Of a DNA stretch of 64,000 nucleotides, positions 48,163 through 56,469 are shown piece by piece. The notes beneath the pieces are model-generated. The model was not told where the DNA came from. It was given only the letters and a program-made list of their open reading frames with translations, and ran no database searches. The position numbers and the translations under genes were made by a program. The DNA comes from Hathewaya massiliensis (lineage in GTDB: Bacteria > Bacillota > Clostridia > Clostridiales > Clostridiaceae). Every line of letters starts with the position of its first letter. The first letter of the stretch is position 1. The DNA lies in NCBI RefSeq assembly GCF_902143515.1, contig NZ_CABFVD010000008.1, positions 121,254 through 185,253 of the forward strand. Direction: 5' to 3'.

Positions 48163-48323
48163 TATTCTTCATTCATATATAAGGATTTCGGTATTTCAGG
48201 TTCATAAAAACCAAACCCAAAACACATAGTAGTTGAAGTTACACTTATCATCAGAGCTAATGCACCTATTACCATAGATGAACCTCTTTTTAAATTATAC
48301 ACCTTGTTTAATAAATTTTTCAT
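48162..48323 (-). CDS. agrD: AgrD-type autoinducing peptide precursor, 53 aa
   Basis: The frame overlaps the 3' end of agrB by 29 nt. It reads MKNLLNKVYNLKRGSSMVIG (amphipathic leader), a hydrophobic stretch, then TTMCFGFGFYEPEIPKSLYM and a short acidic tail. Cys34 followed by an aromatic segment and the conserved (E)PEIPKSL processing signal is the AgrD pattern. By alignment with known AgrD cleavage sites (before DEVEVP or HQPDVP) the thiolactone would be Cys34-Phe39, six residues rather than the usual five. Too short for usual gene calling. Confidence 0.85.
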   Translation of the reverse strand: MKNLLNKVYNLKRGSSMVIGALALMISVTSTTMCFGFGFYEPEIPKSLYMNEE

Positions 48324-48906
48324 AATTATCATACTCCTTTTTTAATATTTTATATGTTAATGGGGTTATACATAAACCTTCTGAAAGCACTGCAAGTGCT
48401 ATTATGGTTTTACACATATTGTTTGGTACTATTAAAGCTATAATCATTAGTACTGATGCTGAAATTAATGCTTTTATTTTTAATTTTCTCCTTAATTTCT
48501 TACCTACAATAGGTCTAGCTTTAGTATCTGCTGGTGCGTATTTATACAAAAGTAAAAGGTTTAACATGAATATTATCGTTATTCCATAATTGTCTAGTCT
48601 TAAAATATTACTTAAATAAGTACCACCAAGAAATATTATTAAATTTGATAAGGTACAATTTAAACTCTTTTCTGCATGAACTCCAAAAGCAAAAGATCTT
48701 ATAATCACAAAACATAAAAGGTATAAAAAAGTATATTTAAATATTCCAAGGGTAAATGCTGCAATAAGTAAAACTGTCATTTTGGTTATATTTATAAGAA
48801 GCACAGTTAAACCATATTTTAATTTTTCAAATTCCTCATCATCTTTTTTCATGTGCTGGTTTATATTTAGTGCTAAGTTATTACTTAGTTTTGATACTAA
48901 ATCCAT
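48295..48906 (-). CDS. agrB: AgrB-type peptide-processing membrane protease
   Basis: The 203-aa integral membrane protein (about five to six TM segments) has the AgrB hallmarks: IIRSFAFGVHAEKSLNCTLSN with the catalytic His and Cys (His ~77, Cys ~84). AgrB cleaves the C-terminus of AgrD and forms the thiolactone. AGGAGGTTTAAAA precedes the ATG. The stop lies inside agrD, so translation is coupled. Confidence 0.87.
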   Translation of the reverse strand: MDLVSKLSNNLALNINQHMKKDDEEFEKLKYGLTVLLINITKMTVLLIAAFTLGIFKYTFLYLLCFVIIRSFAFGVHAEKSLNCTLSNLIIFLGGTYLSNILRLDNYGITIIFMLNLLLLYKYAPADTKARPIVGKKLRRKLKIKALISASVLMIIALIVPNNMCKTIIALAVLSEGLCITPLTYKILKKEYDNYEKFIKQGV

Positions 48907-49175
48907 TTTTAAACCTCCTAGCTTGTTTATGTTTTATTATCATTTGTATTTGTTTTGTTTATTCCCTATGACATTATTATATAAAAAAAATTTCAGTTTA
49001 AGTTTATACTTATCTTAAATGTAAAATATTTGTACTTATAATGATTTTTTTTTATTTTTGTTATCATAAATGCATTAAATTTAATCACAATCGATGTAAT
49101 TATATGGAATTTTAGTTTGTTATTTCACCTATTTATTAATCATTTACTTTTGTAAAATTTCTATAAAAAACACTT
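48907..49175. promoter_or_regulatory. agrBD promoter region
   Basis: The AT-rich region carries a TATAAT-like box (minus strand, near 48977) with a poor -35, which suits an activator-dependent promoter. ATCATAAATGCATTAAA (49063-49079) recurs almost unchanged upstream of the RiPP operon at 63787-63803. Confidence 0.4.
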
Positions 49176-49199
49176 AAAACTATGGTTTCCCATAGTTTT
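49176..49199 (-). terminator. terminator of the small membrane protein gene
   Basis: A 10-bp perfect stem AAAACTATGG / CCATAGTTTT with loop TTTC overlaps the stop codon of the 54-aa gene and is followed by AAGTGTTTTTTATAG. Confidence 0.75.
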
Positions 49200-49362
49200 A
49201 ATTATTATTGGTTTCTTTCAGAAAGTATATATTTATACCGCTAATAATAGAAAGTATACCAACTATAACACCTTTTGCAATTAAAGGTATGAATGGTATA
49301 AATATTACAAAAAGTAAAACTAAAAATGTTACTATTAATGTAATATATGTATAAATTTTCAT
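49198..49362 (-). CDS. small membrane protein, 54 aa
   Basis: AGGAGTAGATAA precedes the ATG. The product (MKIYTYITLIVTFLVLLFVI, then IPLIAKGVIVGILSIISG) is almost wholly hydrophobic with two probable TM helices and a polar tail KETNNN. It has its own terminator, so it is likely real. Its place just upstream of agrB suggests an accessory role, for example immunity or regulation, but I do not recognise a family. Confidence 0.55.
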   Translation of the reverse strand: MKIYTYITLIVTFLVLLFVIFIPFIPLIAKGVIVGILSIISGINIYFLKETNNN

Positions 49363-49389
49363 TTATCTACTCCTACTAAAATTTTTTAT

Positions 49390-50852
49390 ACTTACATTCA
49401 CTAGTGTTTAATTTTTAGAAAATATTTTCATTGACATTTGTATTATAATCATTCTTTATAGTAAAATTCTTAAATTATGCTAATATAGAATAATATTCCT
49501 ATAACAAAGGGCAGACTTGCCCGCATAGTGATAGCTTGTATGGAAGTATATGGTTTTATAGTTGCAGTTAGCCACCTAACCACTTCTCCCAAGAAAACAA
49601 GATATTATCTATTAATTTTGTAATTGAATGTTTTATTAATCTCTTTATTTTTAATAAGCCGTAGGCTGTTTTGGCTACGTCTTGTATTAGTTTTATTATA
49701 ATGAATGTTATTATTGCCGAAACAATTTGCATCATAACTGCATTAAGGCTATGTCCTATGAATCTTTTAATTTTTAAATTTTGCTTAATCCATTTGAAGA
49801 ATAGCTCGATATCCCAACGTTTTTTATATAACCATGCTATATCTTCACTAGTATATTGTAATATGTTAGTTACAAAGGTTAGTATTTGACCTTCAGAATC
49901 AACTACAGTGATAACCCTATACTGATTTTTTGTCATATTAATATCTTCTGTACCAAGATAGCAAATAATATCTTCAATGATATTTATAGAATCATCTAGT
50001 AGAGTAACGTCAGAGTAAGTTATTTCAAGCTTACTTACTTCAGTTATAGCAGCATTATCTTTTAATCGGGTAATAAAGCGTATTCCTTTATTGCTAAACT
50101 CATCAAACTTTTTATAGTCAACATAGCCTTTGTCAAAGACATATATACAGTTGTTTTCTGTAATAAGTTCTTTCATCTTAGTTCTATCATGTGGTTTAGC
50201 ATTAGACACAATTATAAGCTCAGGAACTCCTTTGCTTAAGTTGAATTTTGTATGAAGCTTTATTCCTGCTTTTGTAGAGCGAAATTCTGCCCACTGAAAA
50301 TAAGTCTTGGCCATACTTATAGTTGAAGAATCTATTAGTTTTATGGTTCCAAACTTTTTAAGTTTCTCATTTACAGGTAATTGTTTTAAAGCAGTATCAA
50401 TTAGTTCGTTTAATATTGGAATGTAAACATTATAATCCATATAGTTATTATAATTAGACAACGTTCCCAAGCTAACGCTTTTTATTGACTCCTTTAGCTT
50501 AGAATCAGATTGCATAAAATCATCAACATCCCTTAAGCTATCTAGCTTCGCTAAATGAAAGTAAAGGTGAGTTTTCAAATGATTTGATGCTATATTATAG
50601 TCAACATCTAACTTATACGTAGATTTTTTCAAAGTGTTCCAGTTAACAATATCTAATAATTTTTCAAAAATAGTGATATAATTATTCATAGATAGTCAGC
50701 AACTCCTTTGCGATATGATTGTGGTAATTATATTAAAGCAAAGGTGCTGACTATTTTCATTTATATATTGCTGGTACACATAGAAATTTATTACAAGTTA
50801 TTATTGTCAATAGGATTTTCAATCCATTAATTAAACACTAGTGACTTACATT
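49390..50852. mobile_element. IS4-family insertion sequence with 9-bp target duplication
   Basis: The element proper is 49399-50843 (1445 bp). Its ends are inverted copies of CACTAGTGTTTAATT, with weaker similarity (ATTGACA) further in. The flanks carry the 9-bp direct repeat ACTTACATT (49390-49398 and 50844-50852), the target duplication. It encodes one transposase on the minus strand and looks intact and recently inserted between agr and the RiPP operon. Confidence 0.85.
49568..50689 (-). CDS. IS4-family transposase (DDE, YREK motif)
   Basis: The 373-aa protein has the DDE catalytic core: IKLIDSSTISMAK (first Asp), CIYVFDKGYVDYKKF (second Asp) and the signature YKKRWDIELFFKWIK, matching Y-x2-R-x3-E-x6-K. 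It is full length for the family and sits between intact inverted repeats, so the element may be active. Confidence 0.88.
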   Translation of the reverse strand: MNNYITIFEKLLDIVNWNTLKKSTYKLDVDYNIASNHLKTHLYFHLAKLDSLRDVDDFMQSDSKLKESIKSVSLGTLSNYNNYMDYNVYIPILNELIDTALKQLPVNEKLKKFGTIKLIDSSTISMAKTYFQWAEFRSTKAGIKLHTKFNLSKGVPELIIVSNAKPHDRTKMKELITENNCIYVFDKGYVDYKKFDEFSNKGIRFITRLKDNAAITEVSKLEITYSDVTLLDDSINIIEDIICYLGTEDINMTKNQYRVITVVDSEGQILTFVTNILQYTSEDIAWLYKKRWDIELFFKWIKQNLKIKRFIGHSLNAVMMQIVSAIITFIIIKLIQDVAKTAYGLLKIKRLIKHSITKLIDNILFSWEKWLGG

Positions 50853-50917
50853 ATAATATATAAATATATAAAATATTTAATAAAAATAATAAACGCTTGT
50901 TTTAATGTCTTAAATAA

Positions 50918-51775
50918 CTAATAACTTTGTTTTGGTACTAATAAAACGTATTCGCTTTTACCTTGCAATGTTTGCTTATTTATTGTAAATACATTTCTAA
51001 TAGGAAGCATTATATCAACATTAATTTCATTATATAATTTTAATGTTGTAATAAATATAATTCTCTCAACGAAAAAGAAAATTAAAGATTGCTCCCCTAT
51101 ACCTATGTCAAATATCTCTTCGTTTAAGTGATTACTTTCAGGAATATTAAATTTTTCTGAAAATATAAGAGGACCAACTGAAATGTTATCTTTATCAACA
51201 TTAATTGAGATAATGGCTGTATTTAAATTTTCTACTTCCTTTAGTTCACTTATAAGCGTGTCTTCAATAACAATAAATTCAAAGCTTTTTAGGTTTACTT
51301 CTTTAATAGATTTATAATCTATATACTCAAAATCAATAATTGGTAGTGAACTTAACATTTTTAATAAAAAATCAAATCTATTATCCTTTGTAATCAGCGC
51401 AACTCTTGTTTTACAATTAGTTGTTTTATATTTATTTATAAAATCTTCAATTTTAAAATAAGGATCTTTTCTAATAAATGAACTTCTAAAAGTTATTATA
51501 TGATTGCGTAAGTAAGACTTCATAATGCATTCATCCTCTGTATTATTAGAGTCAAATAACTTAGGATATTTTTCTAATATTTGAATTGCATATCTTTGTT
51601 CATTAGTTATATCTATTACCTCTTTATCAAATCCCGTGTATAAAACCTTTTCTAACTTAGTAAAATTTATATTATTTAAATTAATAGCACAAGCTAAAGA
51701 ATTATCAACTTCATTGTTTATTAAAATCATATTATTTTTTTTATACATATGATACTTTAAATTTAATATATACAT
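50918..51775 (-). CDS. RiPP E1-like (ocin-ThiF-type) partner protein
   Basis: The 285-aa cytoplasmic protein has GGAGG 7 nt before the ATG. Residues ~125-230 follow the degenerate E1/ThiF pattern of azole-RiPP partner proteins: TRVALITKDNRFDFLLKML, then FIVIEDTLISEL and NVDKDNISVGPLIFSE. The VGPL element is where family members continue into a zinc Cys motif, but no Cys pair follows here; that part is instead at the N-terminus of the YcaO protein. It probably helps hold leader peptide or enzyme partners together. Last gene of the operon. Confidence 0.6.
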   Translation of the reverse strand: MYILNLKYHMYKKNNMILINNEVDNSLACAINLNNINFTKLEKVLYTGFDKEVIDITNEQRYAIQILEKYPKLFDSNNTEDECIMKSYLRNHIITFRSSFIRKDPYFKIEDFINKYKTTNCKTRVALITKDNRFDFLLKMLSSLPIIDFEYIDYKSIKEVNLKSFEFIVIEDTLISELKEVENLNTAIISINVDKDNISVGPLIFSEKFNIPESNHLNEEIFDIGIGEQSLIFFFVERIIFITTLKLYNEINVDIMLPIRNVFTINKQTLQGKSEYVLLVPKQSY

Positions 51776-51786
51776 ATATTTTCCTC

Positions 51787-52524
51787 CTAACCAATTAAAA
51801 AACAGTATAATGCAGTTTGTGAATTTTTAATAATATTATTAATTCTAATATCATAAAAACCACCTAGTGGTAAGGACTCTAAATTCATATACTGTGATAC
51901 AAGTTGAATATTTTGTCCTATATGACCTGCCTCTTGTTGTACAAGCTTGTACGCTATATCTAAATATTTACCATTGATTTCATCTAAATTCACAGATAGA
52001 GCTATGGCAAATTGGGCTGTGCTTACACATTCCTTTTGTATGAAGGCTTTTTCAATTTCACTCCAAGGTAGTGAGTTAACATGCTCTAAACAACTTGATT
52101 GAAAATCAATTTTACATACATTACCTTTTTCAATAAACCTCTTGTCCACTCTATTCTCATTAAATAAAAGATATGTATTAACAAGATATTGTGCTCCACC
52201 AGCAGGATAATTTCTGTTGCATTTATCTCCACCTATAAAAGCTATTTGAAGAAATTTTGATATAAAATCGAAATCCACAAAATTATTATTATGAAATTCC
52301 CTAGGCCAGGAATGCCTATTATAAATTATCTTTTCAAAGTCATTTTCATTATTAGCATTATATATTAACTTATTTGAAAGATTTTTTTCTGCTAAGTCGT
52401 TATCTTCTTTCTTGGGTAATTTATATATCTGTGCAGTAGTAAATACTTCATCATTTATTGAAGCATAATGATATGCTTTATAAAGCTTTGAAATATCTAC
52501 TTTGAAATCCCATAAACTGCTCAT
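51787..52524 (-). CDS. SagB-type azoline dehydrogenase (nitroreductase fold)
   Basis: ATG 52524 follows AAAGGAGAGGTATAT; the longer frame has 11 unsupported residues. The 245-aa flavoprotein has SagB/ThcOx marks: YNRHSWPREFHNNNF (FMN-binding Arg region), FLQIAFIGGDKCNRNYPAGGAQYLVNTYLLF, and VQQEAGHIGQNIQLVSQYM with SLPLGGF. It is expected to oxidise thiazolines/oxazolines made by the YcaO complex to aromatic azoles, using FMN. The gap to the SpaB_C-type gene upstream is about 56 nt. Confidence 0.82.
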   Translation of the reverse strand: MSSLWDFKVDISKLYKAYHYASINDEVFTTAQIYKLPKKEDNDLAEKNLSNKLIYNANNENDFEKIIYNRHSWPREFHNNNFVDFDFISKFLQIAFIGGDKCNRNYPAGGAQYLVNTYLLFNENRVDKRFIEKGNVCKIDFQSSCLEHVNSLPWSEIEKAFIQKECVSTAQFAIALSVNLDEINGKYLDIAYKLVQQEAGHIGQNIQLVSQYMNLESLPLGGFYDIRINNIIKNSQTALYCFLIG

Positions 52525-52580
52525 ATATACCTCTCCTTTATTTATATTTTTTACCACATAATTATTGAAGCAGCTATAAG

Positions 52581-53459
52581 CTAAACTGCTTCAAGGTTAA
52601 CAGTGTCAGAAGCTCTATCACCTTTATTTATTAAAAATACTTGAGACAAAAGGTGTTCATTTTGTGGAGATAACCCCAATCTATTATTAAGCATATGAAT
52701 ATGTGAAATCATGATGTAATAAACGGTATCTTTACTAAAGGTATTTTGTTCTTTTACAATATCTCTTAAGATTAGTTCTAGCTTGTCTAGATAAGTTAAA
52801 TATGACTCAAAAGGCTCTTTACGATTTTTTAAATCCTTTAGTCTATTACTAAGAGCTTGTACATATACATCCATAGGTTCAACACTTTCAAATTGCTTCC
52901 ATACGCTGTTATAGCTTTGAAAGAATTCTATTTCAGAGTTTATTAACCCTAATCTTTTAACAATGTCACAACTATAATACATAAGATCTAGAGCTACTAT
53001 ATATCTTTTTCTCCATTCAACGTTTTGTATAATATAACTTGCTAATTTTGAAGATTCATTAAAAAGCTTCTCTGAATATTTCATTGCTTCTATTCCACCA
53101 TAACGAGCTATCTCTGGCTTATACTCAATATCTTCAATAGAAAAGTTATCATATACTTCTAGTTTGCTAACCTTTTCTAGTTCAATTACTCTTTTGTCAT
53201 ATTTAAACTCTTCAAATTCATAGTTTGAATATTCTTCTTTAAATTCACTAAGTAGTGCTATTAAGCCATTTTCAAACTTAGCTTTCTGATTAATATCTTG
53301 TATATTGTATCTTAATCTTATGTGTGGTCCCCCTTGCCAGTATCTAATAAAAAACCATTCATCCGGGCTATTATTTTCAATATATTTTAATAAATAATTT
53401 TGTAAAAAAACTTCTATTAGTTTATAGTCACCTATAAAAATATGTTTAGATTTCCACAT
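52581..53459 (-). CDS. thiopeptide-type SpaB_C domain protein (elimination or [4+2] cyclase)
   Basis: The 292-aa protein starts 2 nt after the previous stop with GGGGGAATAACT upstream. It is a stand-alone lantibiotic-dehydratase C-terminal domain: WFFIRYWQGGPHIRLRYNI (residues ~36-54) and ARYGGIEAMKYSEKLF. In thiopeptide systems one such protein removes glutamate to give dehydroamino acids, and a second, structurally related one joins two of them into a pyridine ring. With its canonical motif this one most resembles the elimination enzyme, but the assignment is uncertain. Confidence 0.75.
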   Translation of the reverse strand: MWKSKHIFIGDYKLIEVFLQNYLLKYIENNSPDEWFFIRYWQGGPHIRLRYNIQDINQKAKFENGLIALLSEFKEEYSNYEFEEFKYDKRVIELEKVSKLEVYDNFSIEDIEYKPEIARYGGIEAMKYSEKLFNESSKLASYIIQNVEWRKRYIVALDLMYYSCDIVKRLGLINSEIEFFQSYNSVWKQFESVEPMDVYVQALSNRLKDLKNRKEPFESYLTYLDKLELILRDIVKEQNTFSKDTVYYIMISHIHMLNNRLGLSPQNEHLLSQVFLINKGDRASDTVNLEAV

Positions 53460-53461
53460 AG

Positions 53462-54742
53462 TTATTCCCCCGATTTTAATATATAAGATTGAGTGTTAGA
53501 CTTTATCGGAAATATAGCCAATGAATATCCAACCAAATCATTGTTTTCTAATTCAAATTGAGATTTAATATAAACATCATTATAATTTTTTATAGCTCTT
53601 GCTGCTAACTTAAATTTTCCAATATATACTGAAATAAATTGTGCAATAATGCCCATATCTACAAATAATGAATCGTAATCTTTTTCTTTTTTATAATCAG
53701 ATATATTCATAAAAACCCAGAGATTTAAGTTGTTTAGATTTGTAAAGTCCTGATATTCCCTTAATATATTGTCATGTTCTAAAAAATTATTAGTGGTTCT
53801 TGCTTGAGTTAATTCTTCATCTTTTAAAAAGTAATAGCCTTTTTCATATCCTTGGATATTATTAATATAAAAATATAACTGTATTTGTGTTTCTTTTGAA
53901 ATCTTACTTAGATTATTTAATAAATAATCAAATGCATGCTGTGGCATAAATTTAGAATAAGTAACATCACCTATAGTTTTTTGTGCTGAACTTCTTAACA
54001 CAAAATCATTTTTAGTAAAATTATCAAAAAAACTTTTTAGATAATTAGTGTTATTTATTATAGGTTCTTTATTATATACATTGCCTCTTTTAAAAAATAA
54101 AGGTTCTTCTATAGTGGTTTCGCTGATAGTATCTAGGTTTACTTCAAAAACTTTATTAATATAAATATAATTTTTTAATAAACAGTTATAGAGTTTTTCA
54201 TTTAATACTACTTTTTCAGCATTTTTATAATTTAAGGAAGTTTTAGATAGTGCGTATTCAATATTAAAAACAGCATGTCCTAGATTTAAAAGTGAAAGCA
54301 TTTTATGAAAATCACCATAAAAAAATTGAGTTTTTCTATCATCTGAAAAAACTATTATATAAGCTTTAGATTTTTCAGCTAAAATTACATTGTTTTTATT
54401 TACATAAATTTCATTGCTTAATCCGTTAAAGGTATATATATTTTCACCAATTACAATTCCCATTCTTATTGAATCCATATTTCTAGCTTTTGGTGTAAGA
54501 GTATGAAAAACATATTTACTATCAAAGTCAATCCTATGTATTTCCTCAATCATTGTAAAAACCCAATATAAGATCAAATCTTTTGTTTTCATATTATTGC
54601 ATTGAATTTTTTCATAAAGTTCATTTATACAAAAGGATTCTTCTTTGTCAGAGAAGAATCTTTCATCATTTACTGCTTGTCCATATAAAAAATTATCATA
54701 TCTTAAATCACCGAATTTCAATAAATATTCTAAATTAATCAT
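53462..54742 (-). CDS. divergent SagB/nitroreductase-like RiPP protein
   Basis: The 426-aa protein has GGAGGTTTAT before the ATG. The C-terminal half has nitroreductase-type features: FVLRSSAQKTIGDVTYSKFM, LWVFMNISDYKKEKD and YDSLFVDMGIIAQFISVYIGKFKL. The N-terminal half is also reminiscent of a degenerate copy (DMGIVIG-like segments and LLNLGHAVFNIEYAL), so it may be an internally duplicated dehydrogenase as in some thiopeptide E-type enzymes. It may form a heteromer with the SagB-type protein encoded at 51787. The catalytic state is uncertain. Confidence 0.6.
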   Translation of the reverse strand: MINLEYLLKFGDLRYDNFLYGQAVNDERFFSDKEESFCINELYEKIQCNNMKTKDLILYWVFTMIEEIHRIDFDSKYVFHTLTPKARNMDSIRMGIVIGENIYTFNGLSNEIYVNKNNVILAEKSKAYIIVFSDDRKTQFFYGDFHKMLSLLNLGHAVFNIEYALSKTSLNYKNAEKVVLNEKLYNCLLKNYIYINKVFEVNLDTISETTIEEPLFFKRGNVYNKEPIINNTNYLKSFFDNFTKNDFVLRSSAQKTIGDVTYSKFMPQHAFDYLLNNLSKISKETQIQLYFYINNIQGYEKGYYFLKDEELTQARTTNNFLEHDNILREYQDFTNLNNLNLWVFMNISDYKKEKDYDSLFVDMGIIAQFISVYIGKFKLAARAIKNYNDVYIKSQFELENNDLVGYSLAIFPIKSNTQSYILKSGE

Positions 54743-54751
54743 ATAAACCTC

Positions 54752-56467
54752 CTATGGAAACGGATGTGGTGTTTTAGTTATCCACGCTTCATCATAATGT
54801 CCTCGTCTTTTAAAATTTATAGCTTTTAATATTCTTGATTTAACTACTCTCCTGTTTTGATGCCCAAAAGTCATAGTTAACATCTCTGGAACTATATATT
54901 TAACATTAACAAAACCTAAGTTATCTAAATTTACATTATCAGTTTTACCTCTATAAACCTTACTTGAATTTAAAAGCAATATTTTATGAAAATGATTAAT
55001 TACCTCTTCATAAGTACAATCAAACTCAATGAAATTTTGATTTAATTCATCAAAATCCATGTAATAAGGGGTTTCTAAAGCAAACTTTAAAAATTTTCTT
55101 GCTTCCTTGTTTGAATATAAAAGTAAATGATCTTCTAACCTAGTTACTTTATCTGGATTTTCAATTAACATCCTTTTTCGCTTTTGGAATTCTTCAGGTT
55201 TAAATACATTAGTAAACACTGAAATTGCGGTAATAGCCTCAATAAATGCCTTTTCAATAGCATCCTCTAATACAAAAGATGATGCTGCAGCTGTATAAAA
55301 AGCCATTTCCTCTGGCTTAGGATCAATTTTCTCAAGCAATATCCAAATTATCGGTATTCTTAATTCTAAAGAAATATCGAAAATATGAGCTTTTATTCCT
55401 TCCTTTTTTAAGGCTAATATATAGCTTTGTATTTTTTCAGATTTTACACTTTCTATATTTAGCTTATTAGGTGCAATCTGCCCATACCAAGTTCCAAGAA
55501 AGCTATCTCTTTCAAACAATTCCAACATAGCATATAAGCTTGCCTCTTCAATACTAGAGCCTAATGCACTTCCATTAGAGCTTTCATAAATATAACGTGT
55601 TTCATCAGTAAAACAATGGGAATTAAAGTATATTAATTGTTCTGGAATCAAAACTTTTTTATTACTGTGAAGAGCTTCTACCTGAGAATAATAGATTTTT
55701 TCATCTTTTTTATATTCAGTTAAGAATGACTTATTTAAATCAATAATTTCAGAAATTGTTAAATCTATATCAGCACACTCATCCTCATAATAATAATAAG
55801 CAGATTTTTTATATGGAAAAGCCGTTGCATAACGTTCTAAAGACTCAAGCATTGATATATATTTTGTTGTTTCGTAAGAATCAGTACGACCATAAGATAA
55901 CATTGAAACATCCTTATATGCTACTTCAGTTTCAACCATAGGAATTCCATAAGAATCACCGGATCTATTAACTCTATTAATTATTGAAAATTTATTTTTA
56001 TACACTAGCTCTTTATTATCATCTAATTTCTTCACTACATTTTTCCAAGATTCTTGTCTTGGGTTATTTTTATCAAATTTTTTACTTGGAGCATGTAAAT
56101 TTTTATATTGTATTTTGTCTTCTTTACAAGATGGGCAGTCACCTCTTTTAAAGGTGCTTACCTTCTCTACTTCCTTAGTATTTCTATTAAAGATATAAAT
56201 AATGGAATTATTTATATCTTTAATATCTTTTACATATTCATCAATTATTGTTTCTTCTAGAGGGTTTAATTTTTTTGTCTTATTTTCAATCAAGTAATAA
56301 GCATAAAGCTCTTGTTCCTTTACTCTATCTACAAAACAATTAAAACAGGAGGCATTTTCTTTACGCATTGGTCCTATAAATATGAAACTGTCATTAAAGT
56401 AAATGGATATATCGCCAATATTTATAGGATTATTCTCTATAATATTATCTAAATAAACTACGCTCAT
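54752..56467 (-). CDS. YcaO cyclodehydratase with N-terminal zinc motif (TOMM type)
   Basis: ATG 56467 has GGGAGATTTAAAT upstream. The 571-aa protein starts with the tail of an E1-like domain: IGPMRKENASCFNCFVDR and RGDCPSC supply four Cys (41, 44, 111, 114), a likely zinc site. The YcaO domain follows, with ATP-binding signatures MLESLERYA (~207) and NGSALGSSIEEASLYAMLEL leading to FERD (~298-321). The C-terminus is PHPFP, the PxPxP end typical of azoline-forming YcaO enzymes. It converts Cys/Ser/Thr of the core peptide to azolines using ATP. Confidence 0.88.
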   Translation of the reverse strand: MSVVYLDNIIENNPINIGDISIYFNDSFIFIGPMRKENASCFNCFVDRVKEQELYAYYLIENKTKKLNPLEETIIDEYVKDIKDINNSIIYIFNRNTKEVEKVSTFKRGDCPSCKEDKIQYKNLHAPSKKFDKNNPRQESWKNVVKKLDDNKELVYKNKFSIINRVNRSGDSYGIPMVETEVAYKDVSMLSYGRTDSYETTKYISMLESLERYATAFPYKKSAYYYYEDECADIDLTISEIIDLNKSFLTEYKKDEKIYYSQVEALHSNKKVLIPEQLIYFNSHCFTDETRYIYESSNGSALGSSIEEASLYAMLELFERDSFLGTWYGQIAPNKLNIESVKSEKIQSYILALKKEGIKAHIFDISLELRIPIIWILLEKIDPKPEEMAFYTAAASSFVLEDAIEKAFIEAITAISVFTNVFKPEEFQKRKRMLIENPDKVTRLEDHLLLYSNKEARKFLKFALETPYYMDFDELNQNFIEFDCTYEEVINHFHKILLLNSSKVYRGKTDNVNLDNLGFVNVKYIVPEMLTMTFGHQNRRVVKSRILKAINFKRRGHYDEAWITKTPHPFP

Positions 56468-56469
56468 AT

